A stretch of 64,000 nucleotides of DNA from Halomarinibacterium sedimenti (GTDB lineage Bacteria > Bacteroidota > Bacteroidia > Flavobacteriales > Flavobacteriaceae). This document shows, piece after piece, positions 1 to 8,533 of the stretch; the first letter of the stretch is position 1; each line of letters starts with the position of its first letter. The notes below the pieces were generated by a model. It made no database searches, had not been told where the DNA came from, and saw only the letters and a program-made list of their open reading frames with translations. The position numbers and the translations under genes were made by a program. The stretch covers positions 1-64,000 of the forward strand of contig NZ_JAHWDP010000004.1 in the NCBI RefSeq assembly GCF_019312585.1, given 5' to 3'.

Positions 1-2238
1 TCCTCCTTGTGAACCATTGTTATTGGTGGCAAAAAGTGTTGTGATAGATCCTGGAATAGGAGCACCACCACCAGAGGTTACTGTATATCCACAGGCTTCA
101 TCTACGCTCAATAGTAAATCGGCTACGTTTACGGTTACGGTACCTGTTGTTCCGTCTAAAGTGGCGTCATAAACAGTAGAAGTTGGCGCTAAAAAGGTTT
201 GACCTATATTTATATCTCCAGGGGAAGAGGCAGAAGGAGCATTCCATGTAAAGTCTGGATAATATGTTCCAGTGCCTGTAAGTTGCAAAGATTCTCCAAT
301 TGGAGTGCTACTAGGTTCAGAAACTCCAATATCGGTTGAGGTTAGCCCAGAAGCAATTCCATCTACGGCAGTAAAGCTCCCTTCATAACTTAAAAATTGA
401 ATAACGTTTCCATTATTAGCTAAAACGATTCCGTCTGGAGAGCCATTTTGAATACCCGTTATTGGAAAATTGATAGCACCAAACCCATCACCCTCATCAT
501 CAATTGTTCCCGATAGTGCTACGGTATTATATTCTGTACCACCATTTCCATTATATAGTACAATGGAATAAGAACTTAAGTCTGTTCCAGCTGGTCCGGC
601 GATTTCTATAGCTTCGTCTTGGTCTGCCCCGGTGTTGTCATAATGAATTTCATTTATAAATACGGGAGCTCCAGACACTTCGCCAGCACAAGCTATTACA
701 GGTGCAATATTATCCTCTATGGTAATTACAGCGCTACAGGTGGAAGTATTTCCAGAAGCATCAGTAGCAGTTACTTGCACATTGTTTGGTCCAATATCCA
801 TACACGTAAAGTCCAAACTTGAAGATAACGATCCTCCTGCATTGTAAATAATGTTTCCATTAAATACTCTAGGATTAAAATTAGAGGCAAATGGATAAGC
901 TAGTCCAGCACCTTCATAGAACTCTAAATTAGCATCACTGGCAAAAAGTGATCCTGTTGTAGATCCATTAGTATAATTAATAGCAGTAGTAGAAGTAAGT
1001 GTTACATAGAAGGCAACCGTTTGTCCTGCGGTAACATTAATTCCTAAGTTAAGGTTTAATGGAGTAGGTACATCTGTTCCAACAGAAGTTACATTTGTAG
1101 TTGCCACAAGAGTCCAATCTCCGGGAGTGTTTACAGAAGGAAGGTAAGGACCTGTTTTAAAGTAAACCTCTACGTCATCTGTAACTCCAGAATCCATATT
1201 AATATCAAAAGATTCAATAGTAATATCGTTTAATGCAACAATATCAAACATGTTTCCAGATTGACCATTATTTGAAGCAAATGTGGTAGTTAAGCTTCCA
1301 TTAATGGCTGGTGCACCAAACTCTAAAGTAACGGTTGGACAGTTATCTGTAGCAGTAGCAACATCTCCAGGGAATACTGTTACGTTTCCAGTAGCATCTA
1401 ATTGCGCAGTAAAGTCTGTGCAAACAACCACTGGGTCTTCAACATCATTTACTGTAACATCGAAAGTACAAGTTGAAGTGTTTCCATCGCTATCAGTAAC
1501 AGAAGCAGTAACAGTAGTTGTTCCTACTGGGAAGGTACTTCCGCTTGGTGGAGAGTACACAATATCCCCAGAAATATCGCCATCTTCTGTATCAATGGCT
1601 GTACCTGCATAATTAGCAACAGCACTACATTCACCAGCGGTATTATTAATCATAATGGTTGAAGGACAAGAAATAACAGGAGGATTTCCTGCTCCTCCAG
1701 AAAACGTTTGATTTACATTAATAGTCCCAGGGGATTCAGCGACAGGTCCTGTCCAAGAAAAATCCGAGTATAGATTTCCCGAGCCAATAAGCTGAAGCGA
1801 TTGACCAACGGCAGGTGCGGGTTGTTCAGAAACCCCAATATCTGTTGATGCTTGTCCATTTGCAGTTCCTGCTGTTGCAGTAAAAGCTCCTTCATAACTT
1901 AAAAATTGAATAACGGTATTCGTGTTATCAATTAATGCTAATCCATCTGGAGCACCATTTTGGATTCCTGCTTCAAGAAAACTAAGAGCACCATAACCTG
2001 AACCTTCATCATCAATAGTTCCAGAAAGGTTTAATGTTGAGTAAAGCGAGCCGTTAGCACCATTGTAAAATTCTACTGTCCAACCCGTTAAATCGGTACC
2101 AGCAGGGCCAGCAATTTCTACAAATTCACCAACATCGGCGCCAGTGTTGTCGTAATGTAATTCATTAATAAAAACAGTTTGCGCTTGCGCAAAAAAAGCT
2201 GTGATTATCAATAAAAAAGTAAGCGTAATTTTTTTCAT
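1..2238 (-). CDS. Large secreted protein with duplicated lamin-tail-like and HYR-like modules (3' end outside window)
   Basis: Uninterrupted reading frame of 746 codons running off the left edge, so the C-terminus is not seen. Residues 1-20 form a signal peptide ending in AQAQ. Two copies of a module beginning FINE(L/I)HYDNTGAD (about residues 21-190 and 520-685) resemble lamin-tail domains. Between them lie an HYR-like domain (about 183-265, starting PPVISCP), a beta-sandwich-like segment (about 306-465) and a second short HYR-like end ('TATDASGNTSTC'). The module with ASNNGQSGN appears to start again at the left edge (ATNNNGSQGG). Such proteins are exported and surface-attached, and in Flavobacteriia usually end in a T9SS sorting domain, which would lie outside the window. 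The function is probably adhesive or structural; no catalytic motif is seen. The ATG at 2238 precedes the signal peptide directly. Confidence 0.85.
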   Translation of the reverse strand, partial: MKKITLTFLLIITAFFAQAQTVFINELHYDNTGADVGEFVEIAGPAGTDLTGWTVEFYNGANGSLYSTLNLSGTIDDEGSGYGALSFLEAGIQNGAPDGLALIDNTNTVIQFLSYEGAFTATAGTANGQASTDIGVSEQPAPAVGQSLQLIGSGNLYSDFSWTGPVAESPGTINVNQTFSGGAGNPPVISCPSTIMINNTAGECSAVANYAGTAIDTEDGDISGDIVYSPPSGSTFPVGTTTVTASVTDSDGNTSTCTFDVTVNDVEDPVVVCTDFTAQLDATGNVTVFPGDVATATDNCPTVTLEFGAPAINGSLTTTFASNNGQSGNMFDIVALNDITIESFDINMDSGVTDDVEVYFKTGPYLPSVNTPGDWTLVATTNVTSVGTDVPTPLNLNLGINVTAGQTVAFYVTLTSTTAINYTNGSTTGSLFASDANLEFYEGAGLAYPFASNFNPRVFNGNIIYNAGGSLSSSLDFTCMDIGPNNVQVTATDASGNTSTCSAVITIEDNIAPVIACAGEVSGAPVFINEIHYDNTGADQDEAIEIAGPAGTDLSSYSIVLYNGNGGTEYNTVALSGTIDDEGDGFGAINFPITGIQNGSPDGIVLANNGNVIQFLSYEGSFTAVDGIASGLTSTDIGVSEPSSTPIGESLQLTGTGTYYPDFTWNAPSASSPGDINIGQTFLAPTSTVYDATLDGTTGTVTVNVADLLLSVDEACGYTVTSGGGAPIPGSITTLFATNNNGSQGG
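380..1914. repeat. Internal DNA repeat from module duplication
   Basis: A 27-bp stretch at 380-406 is identical to 1888-1914. Both encode the same part (VIQFLSYEG) of the two lamin-tail-like modules of the large secreted protein. The surrounding modules are similar in sequence but not identical, so this is an older intragenic duplication with one well-conserved core. Confidence 0.8.
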
Positions 2239-2265
2239 AGTATACCTTTAAAATTTTTTAAAGGG

Positions 2266-2273
2266 CAAATATA
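2266..2273 (-). promoter_or_regulatory. Putative -7 element upstream of the large secreted protein
   Basis: The minus strand reads TATATTTG, a perfect match to the Bacteroidota -7 consensus TAnnTTTG, 28 nt before the ATG. No clear -33 TTTG is seen at the usual distance. Such 8-mers occur by chance in AT-rich DNA, so confidence is moderate. Confidence 0.45.
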
Positions 2274-2348
2274 AAAGATACCTTTTGCTTATAAAATTTA
2301 TAGAAGTTTAAATAAAGGTTAACTTTTGAAAAATCAAGGAAATGAAAC

Positions 2349-3353
2349 TTAATTGAGTTTTTCAGTCAATTTTTTAAAGACCTTTTTGGGGTTTTTATGA
2401 TCGTAGAGTACATCATAAACAGCTGTAATAATTGGAATTTTTGCCTTCTTTTTGCCTTTGGCTTCGTTAAGGTGATAGGCACTTTTTGTTGCGTAATACC
2501 CTTCAGCCACCATATTCATTTCCATCATGGCGCTTTTTACCGTGTAGCCTTTTCCTATCATGGTGCCAAATAATCGATTTCGGCTAAACGTGGAATAACC
2601 CGTTACTAACAAATCTCCTAAATAAGCAGATCCGTTAATATCGCGTTTCATTTTATGGACTTTTTTTACGTAGCGCTTCATCTCACGAATAGCGTTACTC
2701 ATCAACACACTTTGGAAATTATCTCCATACCCCAATCCGTGAGCGATTCCGGCAGCTAAGGCATAAATATTTTTAAGCATGGCGGCATATTCGGTGCCAA
2801 TAATATCATCACTGGTAGTACATTTTATGTATTCGCAGGAGAGCACATCTGCCACTATTTTTGCTTTCTTTTCATCGGCACAAGCAATGGTTAAATAAGA
2901 AAGCCTTTCTAGCGCGACTTCTTCAGCATGGCAAGGCCCCGTAATTACGCCAATATCTTTAAACGGAATATTATAATTTGTAAAGAAATGATCTCCCACA
3001 ATCAAACTACTTTCGGGCACAATCCCTTTAATGGCCGAAAAAATAATCTTACCTTCTAAAGATTCAGTAATGGTTTTTAATTCGGTTTCTACAAAGGCTG
3101 AAGGAATGGCAAAAATGAGATAATCTGCGTAAGCAACCAACTCGTTAATGTCGTTGCTTAGTTTAAGTTTAGTAACATCAAATTCTACCGAACTTAAATA
3201 ATTTGGATTGTGAAATTCGGTTTTAATATGCTCAACAGCTTGTTCGCTTCGCATATACCAACCTACTTCATCAAGGTTTTCGCAAAGCATTTTTACAATG
3301 GCAGTGGCCCAACTTCCTCCTCCAAAAACGGCAAATTTTGGTTTTTTTGACAT
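2349..3353 (-). CDS. gpsA: NAD(P)H-dependent glycerol-3-phosphate dehydrogenase
   Basis: Cytoplasmic enzyme that reduces dihydroxyacetone phosphate to sn-glycerol-3-phosphate for phospholipid synthesis. The 334 residues match the family length. The N-terminal Rossmann motif FGGGSWATA (about 10-18) binds NAD(P)H. 'ITGPCHAEE' (about 140) and 'AMLKNIYALAAG' (about 189-200, with the catalytic Lys) are family signatures, followed by the all-helical C-terminal domain. It is a single gene with its own likely promoter: minus-strand TATTTTTG at 3373-3380, 20 nt before the ATG. Confidence 0.96.
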   Translation of the reverse strand: MSKKPKFAVFGGGSWATAIVKMLCENLDEVGWYMRSEQAVEHIKTEFHNPNYLSSVEFDVTKLKLSNDINELVAYADYLIFAIPSAFVETELKTITESLEGKIIFSAIKGIVPESSLIVGDHFFTNYNIPFKDIGVITGPCHAEEVALERLSYLTIACADEKKAKIVADVLSCEYIKCTTSDDIIGTEYAAMLKNIYALAAGIAHGLGYGDNFQSVLMSNAIREMKRYVKKVHKMKRDINGSAYLGDLLVTGYSTFSRNRLFGTMIGKGYTVKSAMMEMNMVAEGYYATKSAYHLNEAKGKKKAKIPIITAVYDVLYDHKNPKKVFKKLTEKLN

Positions 3354-3372
3354 GAATCACTTTTCAGATACT

Positions 3373-3380
3373 CAAAAATA
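3373..3380 (-). promoter_or_regulatory. Putative -7 element for gpsA
   Basis: Minus-strand TATTTTTG fits the Bacteroidota TAnnTTTG element and lies 20 nt upstream of the gpsA start. No good -33 TTTG is visible. Confidence 0.4.
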
Positions 3381-3528
3381 CATAATTAGTATCTCAAGAA
3401 CTAAAATACAAAAAGGGAATCTGTTTAAATCACTTTTCATTAATGTTAATCATCTAAAAAACAATAAGTTAAAAATTGTGGCACGCTTTTCGATTTTCTG
3501 AAGTTTAGAAATCCTAAAATCACATCTT

Positions 3529-4446
3529 ATGAAAGCATTAAAACTTTTTTTCGGATTCGCCTTAATAGCAACTTTTTTTACTTCGTGTTATACCGAAGTG
3601 ATTGTAGAAGATCACATCGATCCTGTTCCAACCATTACTTTGGGAGAACTTTTGGCTTCACACGAGTTGTGGTATGTGGATATCAATCGTTCTAATGCTA
3701 GTGGGCAAATTCCGTTTATGCAACTAGCGTTTACATTGTCTTTCAGAAATGGAAGCCTCTACGCAAACAACAATTTAGTCGGTATTGGTGACCAAGGCTA
3801 CGGCTTCGGAATTGATATAGGATATTACGATACGTTTGCCGATGAATTGGATGTCTCTCATGACATTGACGGATTCCATCGTTTTGAAGTGACCCAATTA
3901 AACAATCACGAAATAGAGTTGTATTATCGCCCAGCAAATCTTCGATACATATTAGTTGGCTATCAAAGAAGCAATTTCGATTACGATTTATTGTTCTATG
4001 ATAACATCCATTATTTTGTTCAGGAATATGTGGCATGGGAAAAGATTTATACAAGTCCGTATGGGGAGCCCAATCCTTTTGACTATGAAAATTTTATGCA
4101 ATTTCTTTCAGGAGGTGGCGATGGTAATTTTTTGAGCTCTCAAGACCCTAACGGCACGAATATCAATACTATCTATTGGGATTACAGCGGAATTTACAAC
4201 GTGGACGATGTGCAAGGAAATGCCTATAGAAAATATTTAACATTAGATTATGACTATTTGGGCAATGAATTTTTTGAGTTGAGCGTTATTAATGACAACA
4301 CGATAGAATTGTATCATAATCCGTCGGGAACGGTTTACAGATTTAGAGGAAGAGGATACATTACGATTAAAAATAATGAAAGAGGAAAGTTGCGCCTTTC
4401 AAAAGCTGAAATTGAAAAGCAAATGAAAAAAATTAGCAACTTTTAA
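3529..4446 (+). CDS. Lipoprotein of unknown function
   Basis: 305 residues with a lipoprotein signal peptide: hydrophobic residues 6-18, then FTSC, the Cys at about residue 20. The mature part is rich in Tyr, Asp and Asn. It seems to hold two similar halves, each with a 'L...Y.Y.G...F..' pattern and a 'IELYY/IELYHNP' motif (about 130 and 265), suggesting a duplicated beta-rich fold. The C-terminus is strongly basic (about 285-305). I recognise no enzyme motif. It faces nadD convergently across a shared hairpin, so adjacency alone should not be read as a role in NAD metabolism. Confidence 0.8.
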   Translation: MKALKLFFGFALIATFFTSCYTEVIVEDHIDPVPTITLGELLASHELWYVDINRSNASGQIPFMQLAFTLSFRNGSLYANNNLVGIGDQGYGFGIDIGYYDTFADELDVSHDIDGFHRFEVTQLNNHEIELYYRPANLRYILVGYQRSNFDYDLLFYDNIHYFVQEYVAWEKIYTSPYGEPNPFDYENFMQFLSGGGDGNFLSSQDPNGTNINTIYWDYSGIYNVDDVQGNAYRKYLTLDYDYLGNEFFELSVINDNTIELYHNPSGTVYRFRGRGYITIKNNERGKLRLSKAEIEKQMKKISNF

Positions 4447-4480
4447 AATATAGAAAACTTTTTGGTTGGTTATTTAGTTG

Positions 4481-4533
4481 AAAACCGTCTGACTTGTCCC
4501 CGTGAAAAAGGGGGATCTAAGTTGGGCGGTTTT
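4481..4533. terminator. Long hairpin between convergent genes, probably a bidirectional terminator
   Basis: AAAACCGTCTGACTT (4481-4495) pairs with AAGTTGGGCGGTTTT (4519-4533) over 15 bp, with G-U wobbles but no mismatch when read as plus-strand RNA. An inner TCCCC/GGGGA stem extends it. The stem ends in runs of A and T on the two sides, as expected for a terminator serving both the lipoprotein gene and nadD. The CCCC...GGGGGAT core also resembles small intergenic repeats common in this phylum. Confidence 0.6.
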
Positions 4534-4559
4534 TGTTTTGAAGAATTCTCGGTGTTTTT

Positions 4560-5153
4560 CTAGGCTTTATAAAAATTCATCTCATCCAAATACTCCCAAA
4601 CATTCTGCGAAAGCATCGGCCGAATATTTTTCCCATCTTTAATGGCTTTCCGTATAAACGTAGAAGACAATTCCATAATGGGAGCATTCACTTTATGAAT
4701 TTTAGGATGTTTAGTGAATTTAGACTCTATGGTTCCTTCCGAAATTCTTGGATATATATATAACTCATATCGCTCCAAAATAACTTCGTAGTTTTTCCAT
4801 TTATGAAAGCTCTTTAAATTATCCTCACCCATAATTAAACAGAAGCTACTTTCGGGATATTTTTCTTCCAAATGTGCCAAGGTATTAACTGTGTAATTGG
4901 GTTGCGGAAGGTCAAACTCTATATTGCTGGCTTTTAACTTTGGATAATCTTCTAGCGCAATGCGCACCATTGTTAAGCGATGGATATCCTCAAGTAAAGT
5001 TTTCTTTTTTTTATGCGGATTGTGAGGTGTCACGACTATCCAAACTTCGTCCAAATCACTAAACTCCACCATATAATTGGCAATGGTAAGATGCCCAACG
5101 TGAATGGGGTTAAACGTACCAAAGTATAGTCCTATTTTTTTGGGAGAGGTCAT
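4560..5153 (-). CDS. nadD: Nicotinate-nucleotide adenylyltransferase
   Basis: Adenylates nicotinate mononucleotide to deamido-NAD in NAD synthesis; cytoplasmic. The 197 residues are typical. N-terminal 'GLYFGTFNPIHVGHL' carries the GxFxPxHxGH nucleotidyltransferase motif (HVGH about 18-21). The C-terminal 'SSTFIRKAIKDGK' is the ISxTxxR-type ATP-binding motif (about 163-175). It is the last gene of a yicC-gmk-nadD operon: 1 nt separates it from the gmk stop codon. Confidence 0.96.
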   Translation of the reverse strand: MTSPKKIGLYFGTFNPIHVGHLTIANYMVEFSDLDEVWIVVTPHNPHKKKKTLLEDIHRLTMVRIALEDYPKLKASNIEFDLPQPNYTVNTLAHLEEKYPESSFCLIMGEDNLKSFHKWKNYEVILERYELYIYPRISEGTIESKFTKHPKIHKVNAPIMELSSTFIRKAIKDGKNIRPMLSQNVWEYLDEMNFYKA

Positions 5154-5154
5154 G

Positions 5155-5748
5155 CTATTCTTCTTCGTCTAGCGATTTTGAAATATGATTTGCCACTAAT
5201 TTTTCGGCTTCATTCAAAGCTTTGTCAAGCTGATCGTTGATGATAATAAAATCGAATTGAGGGGCCGTTGCCATTTCTATAGAAGCTTTGGCAATACGCA
5301 TATTAATTTTTTCTTCGCTTTCAGTTTTGCGGTTTTTTAATCTAATTTTCAACTCATCCACACTTGGAGGTTTTACAAAAACCGCCAAAGTTTCTTTAGG
5401 AAATTTCTTTTTAATACGCAATCCGCCAACCACATCAATATCAAAAATTACATTTTTACCTTGTGCCCAAATGCGCTCTACTTCACTTTTAAGAGTCCCG
5501 TAAAAATTATCGCGATAGACTTCTTCCCATTCTAAAAAATCACCATTTTTTATGTGTTGTTTAAATTCCTTCAAATCCATAAAATAGTAATCTACACCGT
5601 GTTTTTCTTCACCTCTTGGCGCTCGCGAAGCTGCCGAAATGGAGAACTCCAAATTTAATTCAGGTTGTTTGAGCAGGTGTCTTACAATAGTTGTTTTGCC
5701 ACTGCCAGAAGGTGCCGAAAAAACAATTAATTTTCCTCCCTTTTTCAT
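5155..5748 (-). CDS. gmk: Guanylate kinase
   Basis: Phosphorylates GMP to GDP with ATP. The P-loop 'APSGSGKTT' is at about residues 11-19. The GMP-binding region includes 'SAASRAPRGEEKHGVDYYF' (about 38-56) and 'FLEWEEVYRDNFYGT'. The 197 residues are normal for the family. It overlaps the yicC stop by 1 nt and is followed by nadD at 1 nt, a tightly coupled operon seen in many Bacteroidota. Confidence 0.97.
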   Translation of the reverse strand: MKKGGKLIVFSAPSGSGKTTIVRHLLKQPELNLEFSISAASRAPRGEEKHGVDYYFMDLKEFKQHIKNGDFLEWEEVYRDNFYGTLKSEVERIWAQGKNVIFDIDVVGGLRIKKKFPKETLAVFVKPPSVDELKIRLKNRKTESEEKINMRIAKASIEMATAPQFDFIIINDQLDKALNEAEKLVANHISKSLDEEE

Positions 5749-6605
5749 TACAAAACATTTAGGGCTTGTTCCTTAATTTTTTCTAGCTCATCCTTCATTT
5801 GCACCACCAAATGTTGCATAGGGGCATAGTTGGCTTTACTCCCAATGGTATTAATTTCACGACCAATTTCCTGTGTGATAAAGCCTAATTTTTTTCCGTT
5901 GGAGTCTGAAGAATTTAAAGTTTCAACAAAATACTTTAAGTGGTTTTCGAGCCGAACTTTCTCTTCGGTGATATCGTATTTTTCGAGGTAGTAGATAAGT
6001 TCCTGTTCAAAGCGATTGGCATCGACGGTTTCTTTTAATTCTGAAACGGCTTTTTGCAATTTTTCCCTCACATGTTCAATACGTTCGGGATCTATTTTCA
6101 TTACTTCTTTTAGTAAATCTGAAATTATTTCAATTCTGCCTTTAAAATCGTCTTCTAGCACCTTTCCTTCATCACTTCGGTATTGATTAATGGCTGCCAA
6201 TGCTTCATCTACCCCTTTCATAATGTGTTTAAATTCATCTTCATCAATCTCATCACGTTCTGTTTTTAACGCATCGGGCATGCGTACCGCCATTTTTAGT
6301 AATTCGGTTTCGTCCCCATCCACAATATTCTTCATTTGATTCATATACTCCTTAACCACCACTTCATTAATCACGCTACTGGTAGCTTCTCCCGTCACCT
6401 CCACATAGAGGTTAAAATCCACTTTTCCGCGGGTAAGGGACTTGGCGATGTAATCGCGTAACACGAGTTCTTTTTCGCGATAGCTAGAGGGAACGCGTGC
6501 ATTAAGGTCGAGCCCTTTGCTGTTAAGCGATTTAATTTCGATGGTAATTTTTTTGGAAGGCAATTCGAGGATGCTTTTGCCGTATCCGGTCATGGACTGA
6601 ATCAT
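5748..6605 (-). CDS. yicC: YicC/YloC-type endoribonuclease
   Basis: 285 residues starting with the family signature MIQSMTGYGKS. The end, 'QEIGREINTIGSKANYAPM' (about 245-263), is the conserved C-terminal DUF1732-type region. Family members are RNases with a role in RNA turnover and stationary-phase survival. The ATG is followed by gmk and nadD in the same direction, so this is the operon's first gene. A likely promoter element lies 19 nt upstream. Confidence 0.93.
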   Translation of the reverse strand: MIQSMTGYGKSILELPSKKITIEIKSLNSKGLDLNARVPSSYREKELVLRDYIAKSLTRGKVDFNLYVEVTGEATSSVINEVVVKEYMNQMKNIVDGDETELLKMAVRMPDALKTERDEIDEDEFKHIMKGVDEALAAINQYRSDEGKVLEDDFKGRIEIISDLLKEVMKIDPERIEHVREKLQKAVSELKETVDANRFEQELIYYLEKYDITEEKVRLENHLKYFVETLNSSDSNGKKLGFITQEIGREINTIGSKANYAPMQHLVVQMKDELEKIKEQALNVL

Positions 6606-6623
6606 AGTGAGCTGTTAAGAAAG

Positions 6624-6631
6624 CAAAGGTA
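6624..6631 (-). promoter_or_regulatory. Putative -7 element for the yicC-gmk-nadD operon
   Basis: Minus-strand TACCTTTG, a perfect TAnnTTTG, 19 nt before the yicC ATG. The -33 region reads AAAA on the minus strand rather than TTTG. Confidence 0.45.
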
Positions 6632-6646
6632 CAACTTTATGAAATT

Positions 6647-6988
6647 CTAATTTTCATTAAATTTTTCCTTTAAATACCTTTCAGTATAAGGAATAATCAA
6701 TAAAATAAGGAGTGTATTGGCTATGACCGTGAGTAAAAAATTATACTCTGGAATTACAAAATAAAACACCCCAGGAAACATAAAACTAAACAGGGCTAGT
6801 TGTATCGACTTTTTGGAGGCGTACTCTTGTGCGGCTTTCCAAGTTTCTTCATTTTTCATAGAACGTGAGGTTCTATAGCCGTACCACCAATTTATCTTTT
6901 TGGGAGGATATTTTTGCATGATAGCAAATAAGAGCAGAATAAAAGCACAATACCCTGTGGCCCAATAAAGTTGTGTCTCGACATCCAT
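6647..6988 (-). CDS. SdpI-family small membrane protein
   Basis: 113 residues with three hydrophobic segments (about 10-24, 60-77 and 82-100). The 'WWYGYRTSRSMKNEETWKAAQEYASK' region (about 34-59) is the conserved loop of SdpI-type proteins, named after the Bacillus SDP-toxin immunity protein. The role outside Bacillus is not known. It lies 5 nt after the DUF1080 gene 6994-7734 in the same direction and is probably cotranscribed with it, though a functional link to sugar use is not evident. Confidence 0.75.
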   Translation of the reverse strand: MDVETQLYWATGYCAFILLLFAIMQKYPPKKINWWYGYRTSRSMKNEETWKAAQEYASKKSIQLALFSFMFPGVFYFVIPEYNFLLTVIANTLLILLIIPYTERYLKEKFNEN

Positions 6989-6993
6989 AAAAC

Positions 6994-7734
6994 TTAATCC
7001 AGTTTCATAATCTTAATATTTCGATACCACACTTTGTCTCCGTGGTCTTGTAACGCAATATGACCTGTTGGGTATTTTCCAAAACCTTCCCAAGTAGCAA
7101 ACTTTGATTGCCCTACCATATCGTCCCATGCTTCTCCATTTACTGGGAAGTACACAATATCTACTCCATTCATAGTCACTTTCCCTTGACCTGTGTTATG
7201 ATTCACTTCAATGACACAAAGATTCCATTCGCCAGCAGGTTTTACAGCTTTTTCTCTTGGAGCTAACATATCGTATAATGCTCCCGCTTTGTGCGTTCCT
7301 TCGCCCACAAAAGAGTCGGGATGTTTTTCATCATCCAGCACTTGTATTTCGGGACCTGTTTGATACGCCTCTGGGAATTTAGGATCTTCATGAACTCCCC
7401 AGAAAATCCCGCTATTACCACCTTCCGAAATTTTCCATTCTAAGGACAATACAAAGTTGGTAAAAGTTTCTTTGGTAATAATATTTTTTCCACCTTCCTT
7501 GCTAGGCGTAAATGCCATGGCGCCGTCTTTTATAGACCATTCTGCAGGCATCTCTTCCATGAGATAGCCTCTCCATTTATCGAGCGAAGAGCCATCAAAA
7601 AGGGTAATCCATTCTTGTACTGCTTCAGTTTTTAATTCTTCCATAGGTTCGGTCTCAGCCATATTTTCTTTTGCTTTTTCTTTACAAGAAATAGTTATTA
7701 AAAGCACAACTGCTAATAGGGATATTTTTTTCAT
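6994..7734 (-). CDS. DUF1080-family lipoprotein (3-keto-glycoside hydrolase/lyase family), copy A
   Basis: 246 residues. Lipoprotein signal peptide with lipobox ITISC (Cys about 17), then an acidic linker. The DUF1080 domain runs from about 42 to 246, beginning 'WITLFDGSSLDKW' and including 'LSLEWKISEGGNSGIFWG' and the end 'HIALQDHGDKVWYRNIKI'. DUF1080 is a concanavalin-like beta-sandwich; characterised members cleave 3-keto-glycosides. It would act at the envelope. The next gene upstream is a second DUF1080 lipoprotein. They share architecture but not detailed sequence, so different substrates or linkages are plausible (inference). Confidence 0.88.
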   Translation of the reverse strand: MKKISLLAVVLLITISCKEKAKENMAETEPMEELKTEAVQEWITLFDGSSLDKWRGYLMEEMPAEWSIKDGAMAFTPSKEGGKNIITKETFTNFVLSLEWKISEGGNSGIFWGVHEDPKFPEAYQTGPEIQVLDDEKHPDSFVGEGTHKAGALYDMLAPREKAVKPAGEWNLCVIEVNHNTGQGKVTMNGVDIVYFPVNGEAWDDMVGQSKFATWEGFGKYPTGHIALQDHGDKVWYRNIKIMKLD

Positions 7735-7744
7735 ATTCTTTTAT

Positions 7745-8533
7745 TTAAAGTTCGCGCACCCAAATATTGCGATAGCTTACGCCACTCATATCTTGATGGT
7801 CTTGCAATTTAATTGGAGCAGGACCATGGGCATCATTTTTAGGCCAGCCGATATATTCGGTTGTTCCTTCCAATTCAAAATGATCTTGCACCAAAACACC
7901 ATTTAATAGTACGGTTAGTGTTGCCGATTTAGTTTTATTACCTTCTGCATCAAACTCAGGCGCGTGAAAAATAATGTCATAGGTGTTCCATTCTCCAGTG
8001 GATACAGCTGCCATAACCAATGGAGGGGATTGTTTATAAATGGAAGAAACCATTCCGTTTACATAAGTAGGATTATCATTGTTATCAAGAATTTGTACCT
8101 CGTATCTATTTTGAAAAAACACCCCGCTATTGCTTCGGTTTTGATTAGTTTGTTTATTCTCTGGATTGCTTCGCCATTCTAAGTGCAATTGAACACTTCC
8201 AAAGTTTTGCTTGGTTTGAATATCTCCTGTTTTGTCCTTTACGGTCATACTGCCATCTGAATTAAGAGTCCATTTTACTTCGGTAGAATCCACTGCCGAA
8301 ATCCATTCATCGAAGTTTGTTCCATCGAACAGAATAATGGCATCGCTAGGGGCGCCGTTATTTCCTTTAGGGTTTACTTTTGCAGGAATGGGTTCCCAAA
8401 TTTCGGTTTCTTCAGGTTTTGTGGGTTCTTCATTAGAAACATCTTCAGTCACCACTTTGGTTGTTTCTTCAACAACTTCTTTGCAAGCAATTACTAGTAT
8501 GGTCGCACAAATAATGAAGGCTATTTTTTTCAT
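7745..8533 (-). CDS. DUF1080-family lipoprotein (3-keto-glycoside hydrolase/lyase family), copy B
   Basis: 262 residues with a lipobox (VIAC, Cys about 17) and a long Thr/Glu/Pro-rich linker (about 20-60) that would hold the domain away from the membrane. The domain begins 'IILFDGTNFDEW' (about 67) and contains 'HLEWRSNP...NRSNSGVFFQNRYEVQILD' and the C-terminal 'PIKLQDHQDMSGVSYRNIWV'. The stop overlaps nothing downstream, but its ATG overlaps the stop of the TIM-barrel gene at 8530 by 4 nt (ATGA), so translation is likely coupled. It is presumed envelope-located like copy A. Confidence 0.88.
   Translation of the reverse strand: MKKIAFIICATILVIACKEVVEETTKVVTEDVSNEEPTKPEETEIWEPIPAKVNPKGNNGAPSDAIILFDGTNFDEWISAVDSTEVKWTLNSDGSMTVKDKTGDIQTKQNFGSVQLHLEWRSNPENKQTNQNRSNSGVFFQNRYEVQILDNNDNPTYVNGMVSSIYKQSPPLVMAAVSTGEWNTYDIIFHAPEFDAEGNKTKSATLTVLLNGVLVQDHFELEGTTEYIGWPKNDAHGPAPIKLQDHQDMSGVSYRNIWVREL

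Noticed and set aside
1283-1612. 109-codon plus-strand reading frame
   Set aside because: It is the antisense of the large secreted protein; the minus frame has a signal peptide and domain repeats, the plus frame shows only low-complexity Val/Ser/Thr sequence.
1-2238. Broken gene, because no complete frame starts and stops here
   Set aside because: The minus frame is open from 2238 to the left edge; it is simply cut by the window.
3743-4054. 103-codon minus-strand reading frame
   Set aside because: Antisense to the lipoprotein gene 3529-4446, which has a signal peptide; composition is not protein-like.
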